From Dongia sedimenti (GTDB lineage Bacteria; Pseudomonadota; Alphaproteobacteria; Dongiales; Dongiaceae): a stretch of 64,000 nucleotides of DNA. The first letter of the stretch is position 1. Each line of letters starts with the position of its first letter. Positions 42,327-52,674 of the stretch are shown in pieces. The position numbers and the translations under genes are program-made. The stretch is taken from assembly GCA_030715195.1 (NCBI GenBank), contig JAUYVI010000005.1:434001-498000 (forward strand), read 5' to 3'. The notes beneath the pieces were generated by a model. The model worked only from the letters and a program-made list of their open reading frames with translations, was not told where the DNA came from and searched no databases.

Positions 42327-42419
42327 CGTTGAAACTCCGTGTTGGGACATTGAACAGCCCCAACCCGAGCAATCGGCGCGGGTTCCGCGGTTCTCCCGGA
42401 ACCCGCGCAGACGTGATGT

Positions 42420-44381
42420 TTACGCCGCTTTGATAGAAGACAGGAAGGTTTCGACCTGCCCGCGCAAGGTTTCCGACTGCTGCGACAGCTCGCCGGCCGC
42501 CGAATGGACCTGCTCCGCCGCCGCGCCGGTCGCTGCCGCCGCGTCGGAGACGCCGGCGATGTTGGACGAGACTTCCTGCGTGCCGGCGGAGGCCTGCTGG
42601 ACGTTGCGCGAGATCTCCTGGGTCGCGGCACCCTGCTCCTCGACCGCGGAGGCGATCGCGGTCGCGATGTCGTTGATCTCGCGGATGGTCGCGGCGATCG
42701 ACTGGATCGCCGAGACCGCCTCGCCGGTCGCCTGCTGGATGCCGCCGATCTGCGAGCCGATCTCCTCGGTCGCCTTCGCCGTCTGGTTGGCGAGGCTCTT
42801 CACCTCGCTGGCCACCACCGCGAAGCCCTTGCCGGCTTCGCCGGCGCGGGCCGCCTCGATCGTGGCATTGAGCGCCAGCAGGTTGGTCTGGCTGGCGATG
42901 TCGTTGATCAGGCCGACCACCTCGCCGATCTTCTGCGCCGCATCGGCCAGGCCCTTCACCTGGACATTGGTGCGGTCCGCGTCCGCCACCGCGCGGCCGG
43001 CGACGGCCGCCGATTGCTGCACCTGGCGGCTGATCTCCTGGATCGAAGCCGTCAGCTCCTCGGTCGCGACCGACACGGTCGTGACATTGGTCGAGGCCTC
43101 TTCCGAAGCGTTGGCCACGGCCGTCGCCTGGCGCGCCGTCTCCTCGGCGGTGGCGGTCATCGAGCTTGCCGTTGCCTGCATCTCGGTGGTGGCGGCGGTG
43201 ACGGCCTTGAGCACGACCGTCACGTCCTGGTCGAACTTGTCGGTCAGCAACTCGATCTGCCGCGCCCGTTCCGCACGCTGGCGCTGTGCCTCCATCTCCT
43301 TCGCCGCCAGTTCCTCGGCCTTGATCATGCTGGCCTTGAAGACGCTGAAGGCCCCCGCCATCTGCGCCACTTCGTCGGTGCCGATCACCGGCACCTCGAC
43401 CGTCTTGTCGCCTTCGGTCAGCCGGCCCATGGCTGCGGCCAGCTGCTTCACCGGCCGGCTGATGCCGCGGCCGATCACAAAGGCCAACGCCAGCATGACG
43501 ACGGCGATCAGAATCACCGCGCCGAACATCGCATATCGCGCCTGCGCATCGATCCGATCCATCTCGATGCCGGCCGCGGCGCGGCGCTCGGTGGCGGACT
43601 GCCGGACCTGCTCCAGGATCGGCTCCGCCGCCGCGTAGGCCTCGCTCATGCCGGAGAGCTTGTCGGCGATGGTGAGCTGCAGTTTCGCCATCTCCGCGAA
43701 CGCGGCCTCGTACTGGCCGGCGAGATCGGCGAGCTTGGTCTGCTCGGCGGCGGGAATCGACGCGGCTTTCAGCAATGCAGCGAAATGCGCCCGCTCCTGG
43801 GTGAGTTTTTCGATATAGGTCTTGTCGCCGCGCGCCATGAAGTCCTTCTCATGGCGCCGCATCATCAGCATCGAGATGGTGAGCTGCGGATCGTTGTAGT
43901 TCTTCAGCGCGTCCTCGACCTGATGCACCGCGGCCCGGAGCTTGCCGAGCAGGCCTTCATCCGGCTTCAGGCCCATGGCGGTGAGGTCGCCGGCGATCTC
44001 GCGGAAGCGCGCATCATAGTCGCTGTAGAGGCCCTGCAGCCTGTTGAGCGGTTCGGCCTCGACCGCCGAAGCATGGGTCAGCAGGCCGCTGATCCGCTCG
44101 GCGATCTTGGTGCCGACCTCGGCATGCTTCTCGACGAAGCTCGTATCCTTGCGCAACAGGAAGTCCTTCTCGCGGCGCCGCGCGTTCAGGAAGTCCTCGG
44201 CAATGCCCTGCACCGTGATGTATTCGGCGATCGCGCCCTGCTCGACCACATCGACCCGGTTGCGCATGCCGTCGGCGATGAGCAGCGTGACCAGGATGGC
44301 GACGAAGCCGATGAGGGCGATGCCGGCGATCAGGAGAATCTTGGTCCCGATCTTCAGGCGGGCGAGCGTGGCGTTCAGCAT
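42420..44381 (-). CDS. Methyl-accepting chemotaxis protein with HBM-type sensor
   Basis: A 653-aa protein from ATG 44381. It has a TM helix ([20 protein letters not shown]), a periplasmic helical bimodular sensor with two related segments ([20 protein letters not shown] and [20 protein letters not shown]), a second TM ([20 protein letters not shown]), HAMP ([20 protein letters not shown]), and a signalling domain with hairpin tip [23 protein letters not shown] sensors bind small organic acids in other bacteria. No CheR/CheB docking pentapeptide is seen at the end. Confidence 0.92.
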   Translation of the reverse strand: MLNATLARLKIGTKILLIAGIALIGFVAILVTLLIADGMRNRVDVVEQGAIAEYITVQGIAEDFLNARRREKDFLLRKDTSFVEKHAEVGTKIAERISGLLTHASAVEAEPLNRLQGLYSDYDARFREIAGDLTAMGLKPDEGLLGKLRAAVHQVEDALKNYNDPQLTISMLMMRRHEKDFMARGDKTYIEKLTQERAHFAALLKAASIPAAEQTKLADLAGQYEAAFAEMAKLQLTIADKLSGMSEAYAAAEPILEQVRQSATERRAAAGIEMDRIDAQARYAMFGAVILIAVVMLALAFVIGRGISRPVKQLAAAMGRLTEGDKTVEVPVIGTDEVAQMAGAFSVFKASMIKAEELAAKEMEAQRQRAERARQIELLTDKFDQDVTVVLKAVTAATTEMQATASSMTATAEETARQATAVANASEEASTNVTTVSVATEELTASIQEISRQVQQSAAVAGRAVADADRTNVQVKGLADAAQKIGEVVGLINDIASQTNLLALNATIEAARAGEAGKGFAVVASEVKSLANQTAKATEEIGSQIGGIQQATGEAVSAIQSIAATIREINDIATAIASAVEEQGAATQEISRNVQQASAGTQEVSSNIAGVSDAAAATGAAAEQVHSAAGELSQQSETLRGQVETFLSSIKAA

Positions 44382-44528
44382 GGAAGATGTCCCCGAGCGA
44401 GGTGGCGGCGCCGGGCACGGTGCGCGGCACAACCAAGAATACATCCGGGTTGGTTAACGATGGGCTAAAGATTCCTAGGTTTCTGGCAGGAAGCCTTTGG
44501 AAACGGGTTAATTTGGAATGATTTCCCG

Positions 44529-45380
44529 TTAATACGGACCGGCGAGCCCCAAGGCGAGGTCGCAGTAATCTGCGCGTTCCGGTGTCAGGTGGCCCATCCG
44601 GATCATGAAATCGATCACCACCAGGCCGACATTGAACTTGAAGGCCTCGGTCTCGGCCAGGATGCGCTCGACCGCGTCGAGCGGCATCAATTCGAAGCTG
44701 GCGATCTCGCCGTCGTGGTTGTGCGGCGTGAAGTCCGCCGGCAGCTCCAGGTCATAGACGAACAGCGTGTCGTCGCGCATATGGCCGTTCAGCTCCATGC
44801 GATAGGCGATAGCGCCAGCCGGGTTGGCGCGCCGCGCCAGCTCCTTCGGGATCGCGGCTTCCTCGGCCGCCTCCTTCATCAGGTTGTCGAAGGGCGAGAT
44901 GTGGCTGGGCAGGCCGCCCGCCACCAGATGGTCGAGCTTGCCCGGCTCGATCGGCCGGTCGTCGGCGCGCTTGCCGACCCAGAGCAGGATGCGGTCGCCG
45001 TCGCGCACATAGCCGTTCATATGCACGCCATAGGCCTTCACGCCGAGGAACGGCACCAGCGCGCGCTCGAGATCGAACAACGGTGCTGCGCCGAATTTGG
45101 TCGCCACCGGGAACAACTCGTTGCGCCAGCCTTTGACGATGCCGCGCGCCGCCAGCTCCTGCGCCACGGTGTTGATCGCCGCGGTGCGCGAATCGAAGCG
45201 CGCGAGATGCTCCTTCACCTGCAGCGCCTCGGCGGCGTTCGTGAACACACTCGGAAACTTCCCGAACTCCGAAGCGAGATCGTGCCGCACATAGCCGAGC
45301 CGCTCGCCCGCGACCAGGAAGGGCTTGAATTTCCGCAGGTCATAGCGATGGCAGGCGTCGATGCGTTCGAGCAGGCTCAT
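44529..45380 (-). CDS. DUF4743 Nudix hydrolase, paralogue 1
   Basis: A 283-aa protein. The N-terminal DUF4743 domain (CHRYDLRKFKPFLVAGERLG, TAAINTVAQELAARGIVKGW) resembles that of Nudix proteins next to thiamine pyrophosphokinase in yeasts. The Nudix box is GGLPSHISPFDNLMKEAAEE followed by AAIP, with the REUXEE-like EAAEEA. It shares about half its residues by eye with the next gene. Substrate unknown; a damaged or oxidised thiamine-related diphosphate is possible for the family. Confidence 0.88.
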   Translation of the reverse strand: MSLLERIDACHRYDLRKFKPFLVAGERLGYVRHDLASEFGKFPSVFTNAAEALQVKEHLARFDSRTAAINTVAQELAARGIVKGWRNELFPVATKFGAAPLFDLERALVPFLGVKAYGVHMNGYVRDGDRILLWVGKRADDRPIEPGKLDHLVAGGLPSHISPFDNLMKEAAEEAAIPKELARRANPAGAIAYRMELNGHMRDDTLFVYDLELPADFTPHNHDGEIASFELMPLDAVERILAETEAFKFNVGLVVIDFMIRMGHLTPERADYCDLALGLAGPY

Positions 45381-45387
45381 GGGTGAT

Positions 45388-46254
45388 TCACTGAATCCAC
45401 GGGATCGGCCGGCGCAGCTCGGCGATCAGGTCGAGGAAATCGGCATCGGTCGGTCCGACGAAGCCGTGCCGGATCAGGAAATCGATCAGCACGACCGCGA
45501 CATCATAGGAGAAATCATCGGCGCTCTTCAGCCGGTCGATCAGCTCGCTGACCGGCACCAGTAGGAACGCCTCGACCTCGCCGTCGGTGTTGTGCGGCGC
45601 GAAGGTCTCGGGCAGTTCGAGGTCGTAGTTGAACTGCAGACCGACCCGCATGTGATTCCGGATCACCGCCAGCAAGGTGATGATGCCGACCGGCTTCGCC
45701 TGCTCGGCGTTTTCGCGCGGCATGCCGGCCTCTTCCCGGCACTCCTTCATCAGGTTGTTCCAGGGCGAGATGCCCATCGGCTGTCCGCCGCCGACGATCA
45801 GGTCCATCATGCCGGGATCGACCGGCTTGTTCGCGGCGCGCTTGGCGATCCAGACCTTCATCGCCCAGCCGCGCCCGACGAATCCGTTCAAGTTGACGCC
45901 GTAGGAGAGCGTGCCGAACAGGACGGTGGCCGCGCGCTCCATCTGCAGCAAGGGCGCAGTATAGAAACCCTGCGCCACCGGATAGAACTCGTTGCGCCAG
46001 CCGGGCACCATGCCCTCGGCGCGCAACGTGGCCAGCACCTCGGCCACCCCTTCCGAGCGCGTGTTGAAGCTGCGCAAGCGCGGCTGCAGCGTCACCGCCT
46101 TGTCATCGACATGGAACACGTGCGGGAAGCGGGCGAGGGCGACCGCGAAATCCGGCATCACCCAGCCGACATGCTGCTTCGCCACCATGAAGCGCCGGTA
46201 TTCGTCGAGATCGACCGCCGGATACCGGCGGAACTGCCGCATCAGGGTGTTCAT
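45388..46254 (-). CDS. DUF4743 Nudix hydrolase, paralogue 2
   Basis: A 288-aa paralogue starting at ATG 46254 and ending 7 bp before paralogue 1. The same architecture is seen: RYPAVDLDEYRRFMVAKQHV, RNEFYPVAQGFYTAPLLQME, Nudix box GGGQPMGISPWNNLMKECRE with EEAG, then FNYDLELPETFAPHNTDGEV. The N-terminal start overlaps the adenylate cyclase stop (ATGA), so the cyclase and both Nudix genes form a translationally coupled operon. Confidence 0.88.
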   Translation of the reverse strand: MNTLMRQFRRYPAVDLDEYRRFMVAKQHVGWVMPDFAVALARFPHVFHVDDKAVTLQPRLRSFNTRSEGVAEVLATLRAEGMVPGWRNEFYPVAQGFYTAPLLQMERAATVLFGTLSYGVNLNGFVGRGWAMKVWIAKRAANKPVDPGMMDLIVGGGQPMGISPWNNLMKECREEAGMPRENAEQAKPVGIITLLAVIRNHMRVGLQFNYDLELPETFAPHNTDGEVEAFLLVPVSELIDRLKSADDFSYDVAVVLIDFLIRHGFVGPTDADFLDLIAELRRPIPWIQ

Positions 46255-47402
46255 TCGGGGACGAAGACCTCGACCGGCTCGCGCACGCCGCGCAGCACAT
46301 GGCTCCCCAGCGAGCGCAGAGGCTTGCCGAGCGTGTGCGCGAAGGTGTCGGAGAGGACCAGCGGCTGCTCGACCACCTTGGTCAGGCCTTCGAGGCGGCT
46401 GGCATGATTGACCGCCGGGCCGATGACCGTGAAATCGATCCGCCGCTTGGCGCCGATATTGCCGAACTCGACATCGCCGCAATGCAGCGCCATGCCGAAG
46501 CGCAAAGGCGCCTGACCTTCCTGGACCAGTTCCTCATTCAGCTTCGCGGTGCCGGCGATGGTCTGCTGCGCGGCGGCGAGCGCCCGCGCGCAGCTGGCGC
46601 TGGCATCGCCGTCGAGCGGGAACACCGCGAGCAGGCCGTCGCCCATGAACTTGAGGATATCCCCGCCCTGCGCCTCGATCGCCTCGCCCATGACGCCGAA
46701 CCAGCGGTCGAGCAGGGCCACCATGGCGCGCCGCTCCAGCCGGTCGCTCAGCAGCGTAAAGCCCCGGAGGTCGGCGATCAGGATCGCCGCCTGGAGGGTG
46801 CGCACATCGCCGCGCTCGATCTGGCCGGCATAGGCGCGCTGCGCGGCGGTCGCGCCGAGATAGACAGTGAGGGCATCCAAGGCCACGCGACGGAGCGCGA
46901 TGCGTTCCGCCAGCGGCGAGAACAAAGTGGCGGCGTAGCGCAGGGCCTCGTGACCCTCCGCGCCGAACCCGCCCGGCGCCTTGGTCGCGAACGAGACCGA
47001 GGCGGTGCGCGCATTGTCCAGGAACGGCAGCGGCAGCATCACGTAGTCGGTGACCCCGTCGGCGATGAATTCCTTGATCAATCCCATGCCGCGGTCGTCC
47101 TCGCCCGCCTTCCAGGTGAACGCCGTGCCGGTATCGTCGACATGCTTGGCCGGGCTGTTGATGTAGTCGCTGCTGGCCAGCAGGCCCGGCCGCGCGCGGG
47201 CGCGCTCCTGCAACGCGCCGTCGACCCAAAGAAAGGAGAAGCCGATATCCTCGGGATGCAGGGTCTCCAGGCCGAGCTGCGAACGCCAGATCGGCAGGCC
47301 CTGCTTGACCAGCTTCTTGCAGAAGCCGGTGAAAAGGGTCTCGAGGCTGGGTTTCTCGCTGATCTGGGTTATCAACCAGGTTTGCAGGTCGGGCGGCGTC
47401 AT
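46251..47402 (-). CDS. Class III adenylate/guanylate cyclase
   Basis: A 383-aa soluble protein. An N-terminal GAF-like region (about 1-170) precedes the catalytic domain: AAILIADLRGFTLLSDRLER (first metal Asp), AQGGDILKFMGDGLLAVFPL (second metal Asp, and a Lys consistent with ATP specificity), and DFTVIGPAVNHASRLEGLTK with the transition-state Asn and Arg. All key residues are present, so it should be active and make cAMP. It heads the operon with two Nudix proteins. Confidence 0.9.
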   Translation of the reverse strand: MTPPDLQTWLITQISEKPSLETLFTGFCKKLVKQGLPIWRSQLGLETLHPEDIGFSFLWVDGALQERARARPGLLASSDYINSPAKHVDDTGTAFTWKAGEDDRGMGLIKEFIADGVTDYVMLPLPFLDNARTASVSFATKAPGGFGAEGHEALRYAATLFSPLAERIALRRVALDALTVYLGATAAQRAYAGQIERGDVRTLQAAILIADLRGFTLLSDRLERRAMVALLDRWFGVMGEAIEAQGGDILKFMGDGLLAVFPLDGDASASCARALAAAQQTIAGTAKLNEELVQEGQAPLRFGMALHCGDVEFGNIGAKRRIDFTVIGPAVNHASRLEGLTKVVEQPLVLSDTFAHTLGKPLRSLGSHVLRGVREPVEVFVPE

Positions 47403-47530
47403 GGGCCGAACCTAGCGCCCCGACCGCGCCGCGACAATGCCTTGCCGTCGCCGCAATCCCTCCACGGTCGCGCCGCCGAGCGGAGCGAACCTTCCTCTCG
47501 TGGGGAACACGCCCGGAGGAGGGGAAGACT

Positions 47531-49252
47531 ATGAAGACGTCCAAATGGGCCGGCCTGGTCATGATCGCCGGTTCGGCCATGGTGTTCGGCTGCTCGAAAG
47601 ATACGGAGCAGGCCGCGAACAGCAACGGCAAGAGCAAGGCCGTGGTGACGGCCAGCACGCAAGGCGCCGGTTCGACGACGCAAGCCGATGCCGCAGCCCC
47701 GATGGCGGCGGAGACACCGGCCGCCGCGCCCGCATCGAGCAGCGGCGCCGTTACGCCGGGGTCGGTGGAGGATTTCTGCTGCACCCTGATGCCGCCGCAG
47801 CAGCAGACCGCCATTCCGCCCGCGAACACCGAGAACTACCTGCCGATCGACGAGAATCCGGTGAAGCAGGTGGCCGAGGCGCCGGTCTCCACCTTCTCGG
47901 TCGATGTGGATTCCGGCTCCTATGCCAATGTGCGGCGGTTCATCCTGAATGGCCAGCGCCCGCCGCAAGACGCGGTGCGGGTCGAGGAGATGATCAACTA
48001 CTTCGCCTATGACTATCCGGCGGCCGACGACCTCGCGACGCCGTTCCGGACCACGACGCATATCGTGAAGACGCCGTGGAATCCCGACTCCTATCTGCTC
48101 GAGATCGGCATCAAGGGCTATCAGCCGAAAGGCGAGCGCCCGCCGGCCAATCTGGTGTTTCTCATCGATGTCTCCGGCTCGATGGAGGACGCCGACAAGC
48201 TGCCGCTGCTGAAATCCGGCCTGCGCATGCTGGCCGGCCGGCTCCGGCCGGAGGACAAGGTCTCGATCGTGGTCTATGCGGGTGCGGCCGGCGTGGTGCT
48301 GGAGCCGACCGCGGGCACCGAGCGGGGCAAGATCGAATCGGCGCTCGACCAGCTGCAGGCGGGCGGCAGCACGGCCGGCGGCGAGGGCATTCAGCTCGCC
48401 TATGCCATGGCCCGGAAGGGCCTGATCGAAGGCGGCATCAACCGGATCATCCTGGCGACCGACGGCGACTTCAACGTCGGCGTGACCGACATCGATCAGT
48501 TGAAGACGATGATCGAGGAGAACCGCAAGTCCGGCATCGCCTTGACCACGCTCGGTTTCGGCGAAGGCAACTACAACGACGCGCTGATGGAGCAGATTGC
48601 CGATGTCGGCAACGGCAATTACGGCTATGTCGATTCCCTGAAGGAGGCGAAGCGCCTGCTGGTCGACCAGCTCGACGCCACGATCCAGACCATCGCCAAG
48701 GACGTGAAGGTGCAGGTCGAGTTCAACCCGGCCGTGGTCGCCGAGTATCGCCTGATCGGCTACGAGAACCGGGCGCTGAAGCGCGAGGACTTCAACAACG
48801 ACCAGAAGGATGCCGGCGAAATCGGCGCCGGCCACACCGTGACCGCGCTCTACGAGATCGCGCTCAAGGGCGCGAAGGGCCTCGTCGTCGATCCGCTGCG
48901 CTACGGTGACCAGCCTGCCCCCACCGCGGCACCCGCGGTGAAGCCCGAGGAATTCGCCTTCTTGCGCCTGCGCTACAAGGCGCCGGACGGCGACACCTCG
49001 AAGCTGATCGAGACGCCGCTCGCCACCGCACGGTTCGATAAACCCGAATCGGCGAACGCGGAGCTCGATTTTGCTGCAGCAGTCGCCGCCTTCGGGCAGA
49101 AACTCAGAGGCGGCGATCACCTGAAGAATTATTCCTACGACCAGATCGCGGAACTCGCCAAGGCGGCGCGGGGTTCAGACGAGGACGGGACCCGCGCCGA
49201 GTTCATCGATCTCGTGGAACTGGCCAAGGCCCTCGGCAGTTCAGGAGGTTGA
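47531..49252 (+). CDS. vWA-domain lipoprotein (YfbK-like)
   Basis: A 573-aa protein. The signal peptide ends at AMVFGC (lipobox, Cys near residue 21), then a 100-residue Ala/Ser/Thr/Gln-rich linker. The vWA region has MIDAS DVSGSMEDADK, ILATDGDFNVGV and the preceding YfbK-type domain (VSTFSVDVDSGSYANVRRFI), followed by a C-terminal DUF3520-like part (LRYKAPDGDTSKLIETPL). It should bind protein partners at the cell envelope. ATG 47531 follows GGAGGAGGGGAAG. A terminator lies 48 nt after the stop. Confidence 0.88.
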   Translation: MKTSKWAGLVMIAGSAMVFGCSKDTEQAANSNGKSKAVVTASTQGAGSTTQADAAAPMAAETPAAAPASSSGAVTPGSVEDFCCTLMPPQQQTAIPPANTENYLPIDENPVKQVAEAPVSTFSVDVDSGSYANVRRFILNGQRPPQDAVRVEEMINYFAYDYPAADDLATPFRTTTHIVKTPWNPDSYLLEIGIKGYQPKGERPPANLVFLIDVSGSMEDADKLPLLKSGLRMLAGRLRPEDKVSIVVYAGAAGVVLEPTAGTERGKIESALDQLQAGGSTAGGEGIQLAYAMARKGLIEGGINRIILATDGDFNVGVTDIDQLKTMIEENRKSGIALTTLGFGEGNYNDALMEQIADVGNGNYGYVDSLKEAKRLLVDQLDATIQTIAKDVKVQVEFNPAVVAEYRLIGYENRALKREDFNNDQKDAGEIGAGHTVTALYEIALKGAKGLVVDPLRYGDQPAPTAAPAVKPEEFAFLRLRYKAPDGDTSKLIETPLATARFDKPESANAELDFAAAVAAFGQKLRGGDHLKNYSYDQIAELAKAARGSDEDGTRAEFIDLVELAKALGSSGG

Positions 49253-49299
49253 GTTCGGGGACTCGTGATTTGCCTCCCTGTCACTCGCAGTCCCTGGAA

Positions 49300-49332
49300 C
49301 CGGGGGAGTCGCGGACGCCGCGCCTCCCCCGG
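49300..49332. terminator. Hairpin terminator between convergent genes
   Basis: CCGGGGGAG (49300-49308) pairs with CTCCCCCGG (49324-49332) across a GC-rich 15-nt loop that can itself pair. On the plus strand TCGTCTCTCT follows, a partial T-tract, so it mainly serves the vWA gene; the aminotransferase ends 9 bp further. Confidence 0.6.
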
Positions 49333-49340
49333 TCGTCTCT

Positions 49341-50525
49341 CTAGAACGGTTCCGCCGCGTCCTGGGCCAGCCGCTCCGCCACTTCCGGCATCCACTTCGC
49401 TTCGACATTGGCGAAGGCGACGCGCAGGTAGTCTTCCTGGTCGGCGCCGAACATGCTGCCGGGTAGAATCAGCAGGTTCTGCTCCTGTGCCAGGCGCTTC
49501 GCCACCGCCATCGCCGACTGGCCGCGATGCGGGTGCTTGAGATAGGCGAAGAAGCCGCCGGCCGAGACCAGCTCATAGCCGAGATCGTTGCGGGAGAACG
49601 CGGACTGCACGGCGAGCAGGCGGTCGCCGATCATCTCGGTGATGCCGGCGCGCCAAGCGTCCAGATGCTCCAGTCCATAGGCCGCCGCGAGCTGGCCGAT
49701 GCGCGGCGCGCAGATGGCGACGCAGTCCATCGCCTTGGCGATCTCGGCGATCAGCTTCGGATCGGCGACCAGCGCGCCCACCCGATAGCCCGGCAGCGAG
49801 AACGACTTCGAGAAGCTGTAGAGATGAATGAGCGTGTCGCTCCAGTCAGGATCGCGGAACAGATCATGCGGCGCCGGCGCGGCCGGCATGAAGTCGCGAT
49901 AGGTCTCGTCCAGGATGAAGGCGATCTTCTTCCGGCGACAGAGTTCGAAGGCGGCGCGGATCTCCTCCGGCGGATAGATGGCGCCGGTCGGGTTGTTGGG
50001 CGAGATCAGCACCAGCGCCTTGGTCTTCGGCCCGATCAGCTTTTCCGCGGCGGCGAGATCGGGCGAGGCCGGATTGTCCTTGGCATGGGGCAGCATCACG
50101 GTCCGGACACCCGTCATGTCCAGCCACATGCGGTAATTGAAGTAGTAGGGCGAGGTCATGACGATCTCGTCGCCCGCTTTCGCCAACGCATTCGCCACCA
50201 GGCAAAAAGCCTGGTTGCAGCCGGCGGTGATCAGGATCTGCGCGTCTTTGACCGTGCCGCCATAGCGGCGGTTGATGTCCCGCGCCAGGCCGGTGCGCAA
50301 CGGCGCGATGCCTTCGATATCCGCATAGCGCGACGTTTGCGGGCTGCCGACGATCTCGCGCAGGTGCTCGGTCAGCGCCGGCGCCGGCGGGTAGCCGGGC
50401 GCCGCCTGGCTCAGGTCCACCAGCGGCTTGTCGTCTGGAAAGCTGCGCCCGGAAATCCAGGAGACCGCTTCCGCGATCGGCGGCTCCCCGACCGCGGTCA
50501 GCAGCGGGTTGAGGGAGAAATTCAT
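49341..50525 (-). CDS. PLP-dependent class I/II aminotransferase
   Basis: A 394-aa fold-type I enzyme. LISPNNPTGAIYPPEEIRAA carries the NPTG motif, FILDETYRDFMPAAP the Asp that holds the PLP nitrogen, and YSFSKSFSLPGYRVGALVAD the Schiff-base Lys. LPGSMFGADQEDYLRVAFAN has the C-terminal carboxylate-binding Arg. Substrate specificity cannot be set. The gene lies downstream of acetoacetyl-CoA synthetase, separated by a family-1 repeat. Confidence 0.92.
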   Translation of the reverse strand: MNFSLNPLLTAVGEPPIAEAVSWISGRSFPDDKPLVDLSQAAPGYPPAPALTEHLREIVGSPQTSRYADIEGIAPLRTGLARDINRRYGGTVKDAQILITAGCNQAFCLVANALAKAGDEIVMTSPYYFNYRMWLDMTGVRTVMLPHAKDNPASPDLAAAEKLIGPKTKALVLISPNNPTGAIYPPEEIRAAFELCRRKKIAFILDETYRDFMPAAPAPHDLFRDPDWSDTLIHLYSFSKSFSLPGYRVGALVADPKLIAEIAKAMDCVAICAPRIGQLAAAYGLEHLDAWRAGITEMIGDRLLAVQSAFSRNDLGYELVSAGGFFAYLKHPHRGQSAMAVAKRLAQEQNLLILPGSMFGADQEDYLRVAFANVEAKWMPEVAERLAQDAAEPF

Positions 50526-50551
50526 GGAATAATCCGGTATGCGGTGTGTCG

Positions 50552-50637
50552 TACCCCCACCCTAACCCGCCCCCGATTCGGGGGCGGGGACTTTCTTCTC
50601 CCTCCTCCGAATCGGGGGAGGGCCGGGGTGGGGGTGC
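50552..50637. repeat. Repeat family 1, copy C (complete)
   Basis: TACCCCCACCCTAACC, GCCCCCGATTCGGGGGC, spacer with TTTCTTCTCCC, then CTCCGAATCGGGGGAGG and GGGGTGGGGGTGCGAG. It starts 12 nt beyond the acetoacetyl-CoA synthetase stop and ends 26 nt before the aminotransferase start, both on the minus strand. Confidence 0.9.
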
Positions 50638-50649
50638 GAGTCAAAGCTC

Positions 50650-52632
50650 TCACGATTTCAATTCCGGGATATCGACGTACAAGTCCAGCGCCTCGGGGTT
50701 CGCCAGCGCTTCCTTGTTCTTCACCGCTTTGCCGTGGACCGTGTCGCGGACCGCGAGCTCGGTGATCTTCCCGGACTTGGTGCGCGGGATGTCGGTGACG
50801 GCGACGATCTTCGCCGGCACGTGGCGCGGCGTGGTGTTGCTGCGGATCTGCGCCTTGATCTTGTCCTTCAGGGCCTCGTCCAGGACGGTCCCGTCGCGCA
50901 GTCGCACGAACAGCACGACGCGCACATCGTGCTGCCAATCCTGGCCGATCACGATGCTCTCCAAAATCTCCGGCAGCTGCTCGACCTGGCGGTAGATCTC
51001 CGCCGTGCCGATCCGCACGCCGCCCGGGTTGAGCACGGCGTCGGAGCGGCCGTGGACGATGATACCGCCATGCTCGGTCAGCTCGACATAGTCGCCGTGA
51101 TGCCAGACGTTGGGAAATTTCTCGAAATAGGCGGCCTTGTAGCGCTTGTTGCCCTCGTCGTTCCAAAATCCGACCGGCATGCAAGGGAAAGGCTTGGTGC
51201 AGACCAGCTCGCCCTTCTCGCCGACCACCGGCTTGCCCTCGTCGTTCCAGACCTCGACCTTGAGCCCGAGGCCGCGCATCTGGATCTCGCCGCGCCAGAC
51301 CGGACCGGTCGGATTGCCGAGCATGAAGCAGGAGACGATGTCGGTGCCGCCGGAAATCGACGAGAGACAGACGTCCGACTTCACCTTCGCGTAGACGTAG
51401 TCGAAGCTCTCCGGCGCCAGCGGTGATCCCGTCGAGGTGATCATCCGCACGGCCGAGAGGTCGTGCGTCTGCTTCGGCTCGATCTCGGCCTTGGCCAGGG
51501 CGTCGATGTATTTCGCGGAGGTGCCGAACATCGTGCACTTCTCCGCCTGGGCATAGTCGAACAGGATGTTGCCGCTCGGATGGAACGGCGAGCCGTCATA
51601 GAGCAGCAGCGTCGCGCCGGAGGCGAGTCCGGAGACCAGCCAGTTCCACATCATCCAGCCACAGGTGGTGAAGTAGAACATCCGGTCGCCCGGTCGGATA
51701 TCGCAATGCAGGCGATGCTCTTTGAGATGCTGCAGCAGGGTGCCGCCCTGGCCGTGCACGATGCATTTCGGGACACCCGTCGTGCCCGAGGAATACATGA
51801 TGTAGAGCGGATGGTTGAACGGCACGCGCTCGAAGGCGATCTCGCCGCCGGTCTGCTCGTTCAGCGCTTCGCGGAACAGCTTCGCCCGCGGCATCTGCGC
51901 GATGTCGGGATGGTTGTTGAGATAGGGGATGACCAGGACCTGCTGCACGCTGGGCAGCTTGGCCAGCACTTCCTGCACCCGGGCCAGCGAGTTCTGCGGC
52001 TTGCCGTTGTACCAGTAGCCGTCGGCGGTCAGCAGCACCTTGGGCTCGATCTGGCCGAACCGGTCGAGCACGCCCTGCACGCCGAAATCCGGCGAGCAGG
52101 AGGACCAGATGCAGCCGATCGCGGCGGCGGCCAGCGCGCCGATGATGCTCTCCGGCATGTTGGGCACGAAGCCCGCCACCCGGTCGCCGGGCTCGAGGCC
52201 GAGCCAGCGGAAATATTGCGCCAGCCGCGCGACATCGTCCCAGAGCTCGGCATGGGCGAGGCGGCGCTTCACCTTGTCCTCGCCCCAGAACACGATTGCG
52301 TCGCGCGGATTGCCCTTGGAGAAGCGGAGCAGGTTCTCGGCGAAGTTGATCCGGGCGTTGGGGAAGAATTGCGCGCCCGGCATCTTGTCGCCGTCCTTCA
52401 GCGCCGGCCGTCCCATCTCGCCGATCACGTCGCAGGAACGCCACAGCGAGGTCCAGAACCGGTCGACCTGCTCGGTGGACCAGGCCCAGAGCGCGTCGGT
52501 GTCCTTCAGGCCGATCTGCCAGTCCCGCGCCACCTGGGTGCGGAACTTGGTCATGTTGGCGGCGGCGATCGCGGCTTCGCTCGGACGCCACAATGGTTCA
52601 GCCGGGTCCCGATTCTGGGCCGGTTCAGACAT
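50650..52632 (-). CDS. acsA2: Acetoacetyl-CoA synthetase
   Basis: A 660-aa acyl-adenylate-forming enzyme. [20 protein letters not shown] is the P-loop, [20 protein letters not shown] the A5 region typical of acetoacetate-specific members, [20 protein letters not shown] the A8 hinge and [20 protein letters not shown] the catalytic Lys. The N-terminal ACAS domain ([20 protein letters not shown]) supports AacS over acetyl-CoA synthetase. It activates acetoacetate, for example from polyhydroxybutyrate turnover. The symbol given is provisional; aacS is the usual name. Confidence 0.9.
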   Translation of the reverse strand: MSEPAQNRDPAEPLWRPSEAAIAAANMTKFRTQVARDWQIGLKDTDALWAWSTEQVDRFWTSLWRSCDVIGEMGRPALKDGDKMPGAQFFPNARINFAENLLRFSKGNPRDAIVFWGEDKVKRRLAHAELWDDVARLAQYFRWLGLEPGDRVAGFVPNMPESIIGALAAAAIGCIWSSCSPDFGVQGVLDRFGQIEPKVLLTADGYWYNGKPQNSLARVQEVLAKLPSVQQVLVIPYLNNHPDIAQMPRAKLFREALNEQTGGEIAFERVPFNHPLYIMYSSGTTGVPKCIVHGQGGTLLQHLKEHRLHCDIRPGDRMFYFTTCGWMMWNWLVSGLASGATLLLYDGSPFHPSGNILFDYAQAEKCTMFGTSAKYIDALAKAEIEPKQTHDLSAVRMITSTGSPLAPESFDYVYAKVKSDVCLSSISGGTDIVSCFMLGNPTGPVWRGEIQMRGLGLKVEVWNDEGKPVVGEKGELVCTKPFPCMPVGFWNDEGNKRYKAAYFEKFPNVWHHGDYVELTEHGGIIVHGRSDAVLNPGGVRIGTAEIYRQVEQLPEILESIVIGQDWQHDVRVVLFVRLRDGTVLDEALKDKIKAQIRSNTTPRHVPAKIVAVTDIPRTKSGKITELAVRDTVHGKAVKNKEALANPEALDLYVDIPELKS

Positions 52633-52674
52633 GCTTAGCTCCCTTGCGCGAACGGAATTGGTCAGGCGCGCTGA

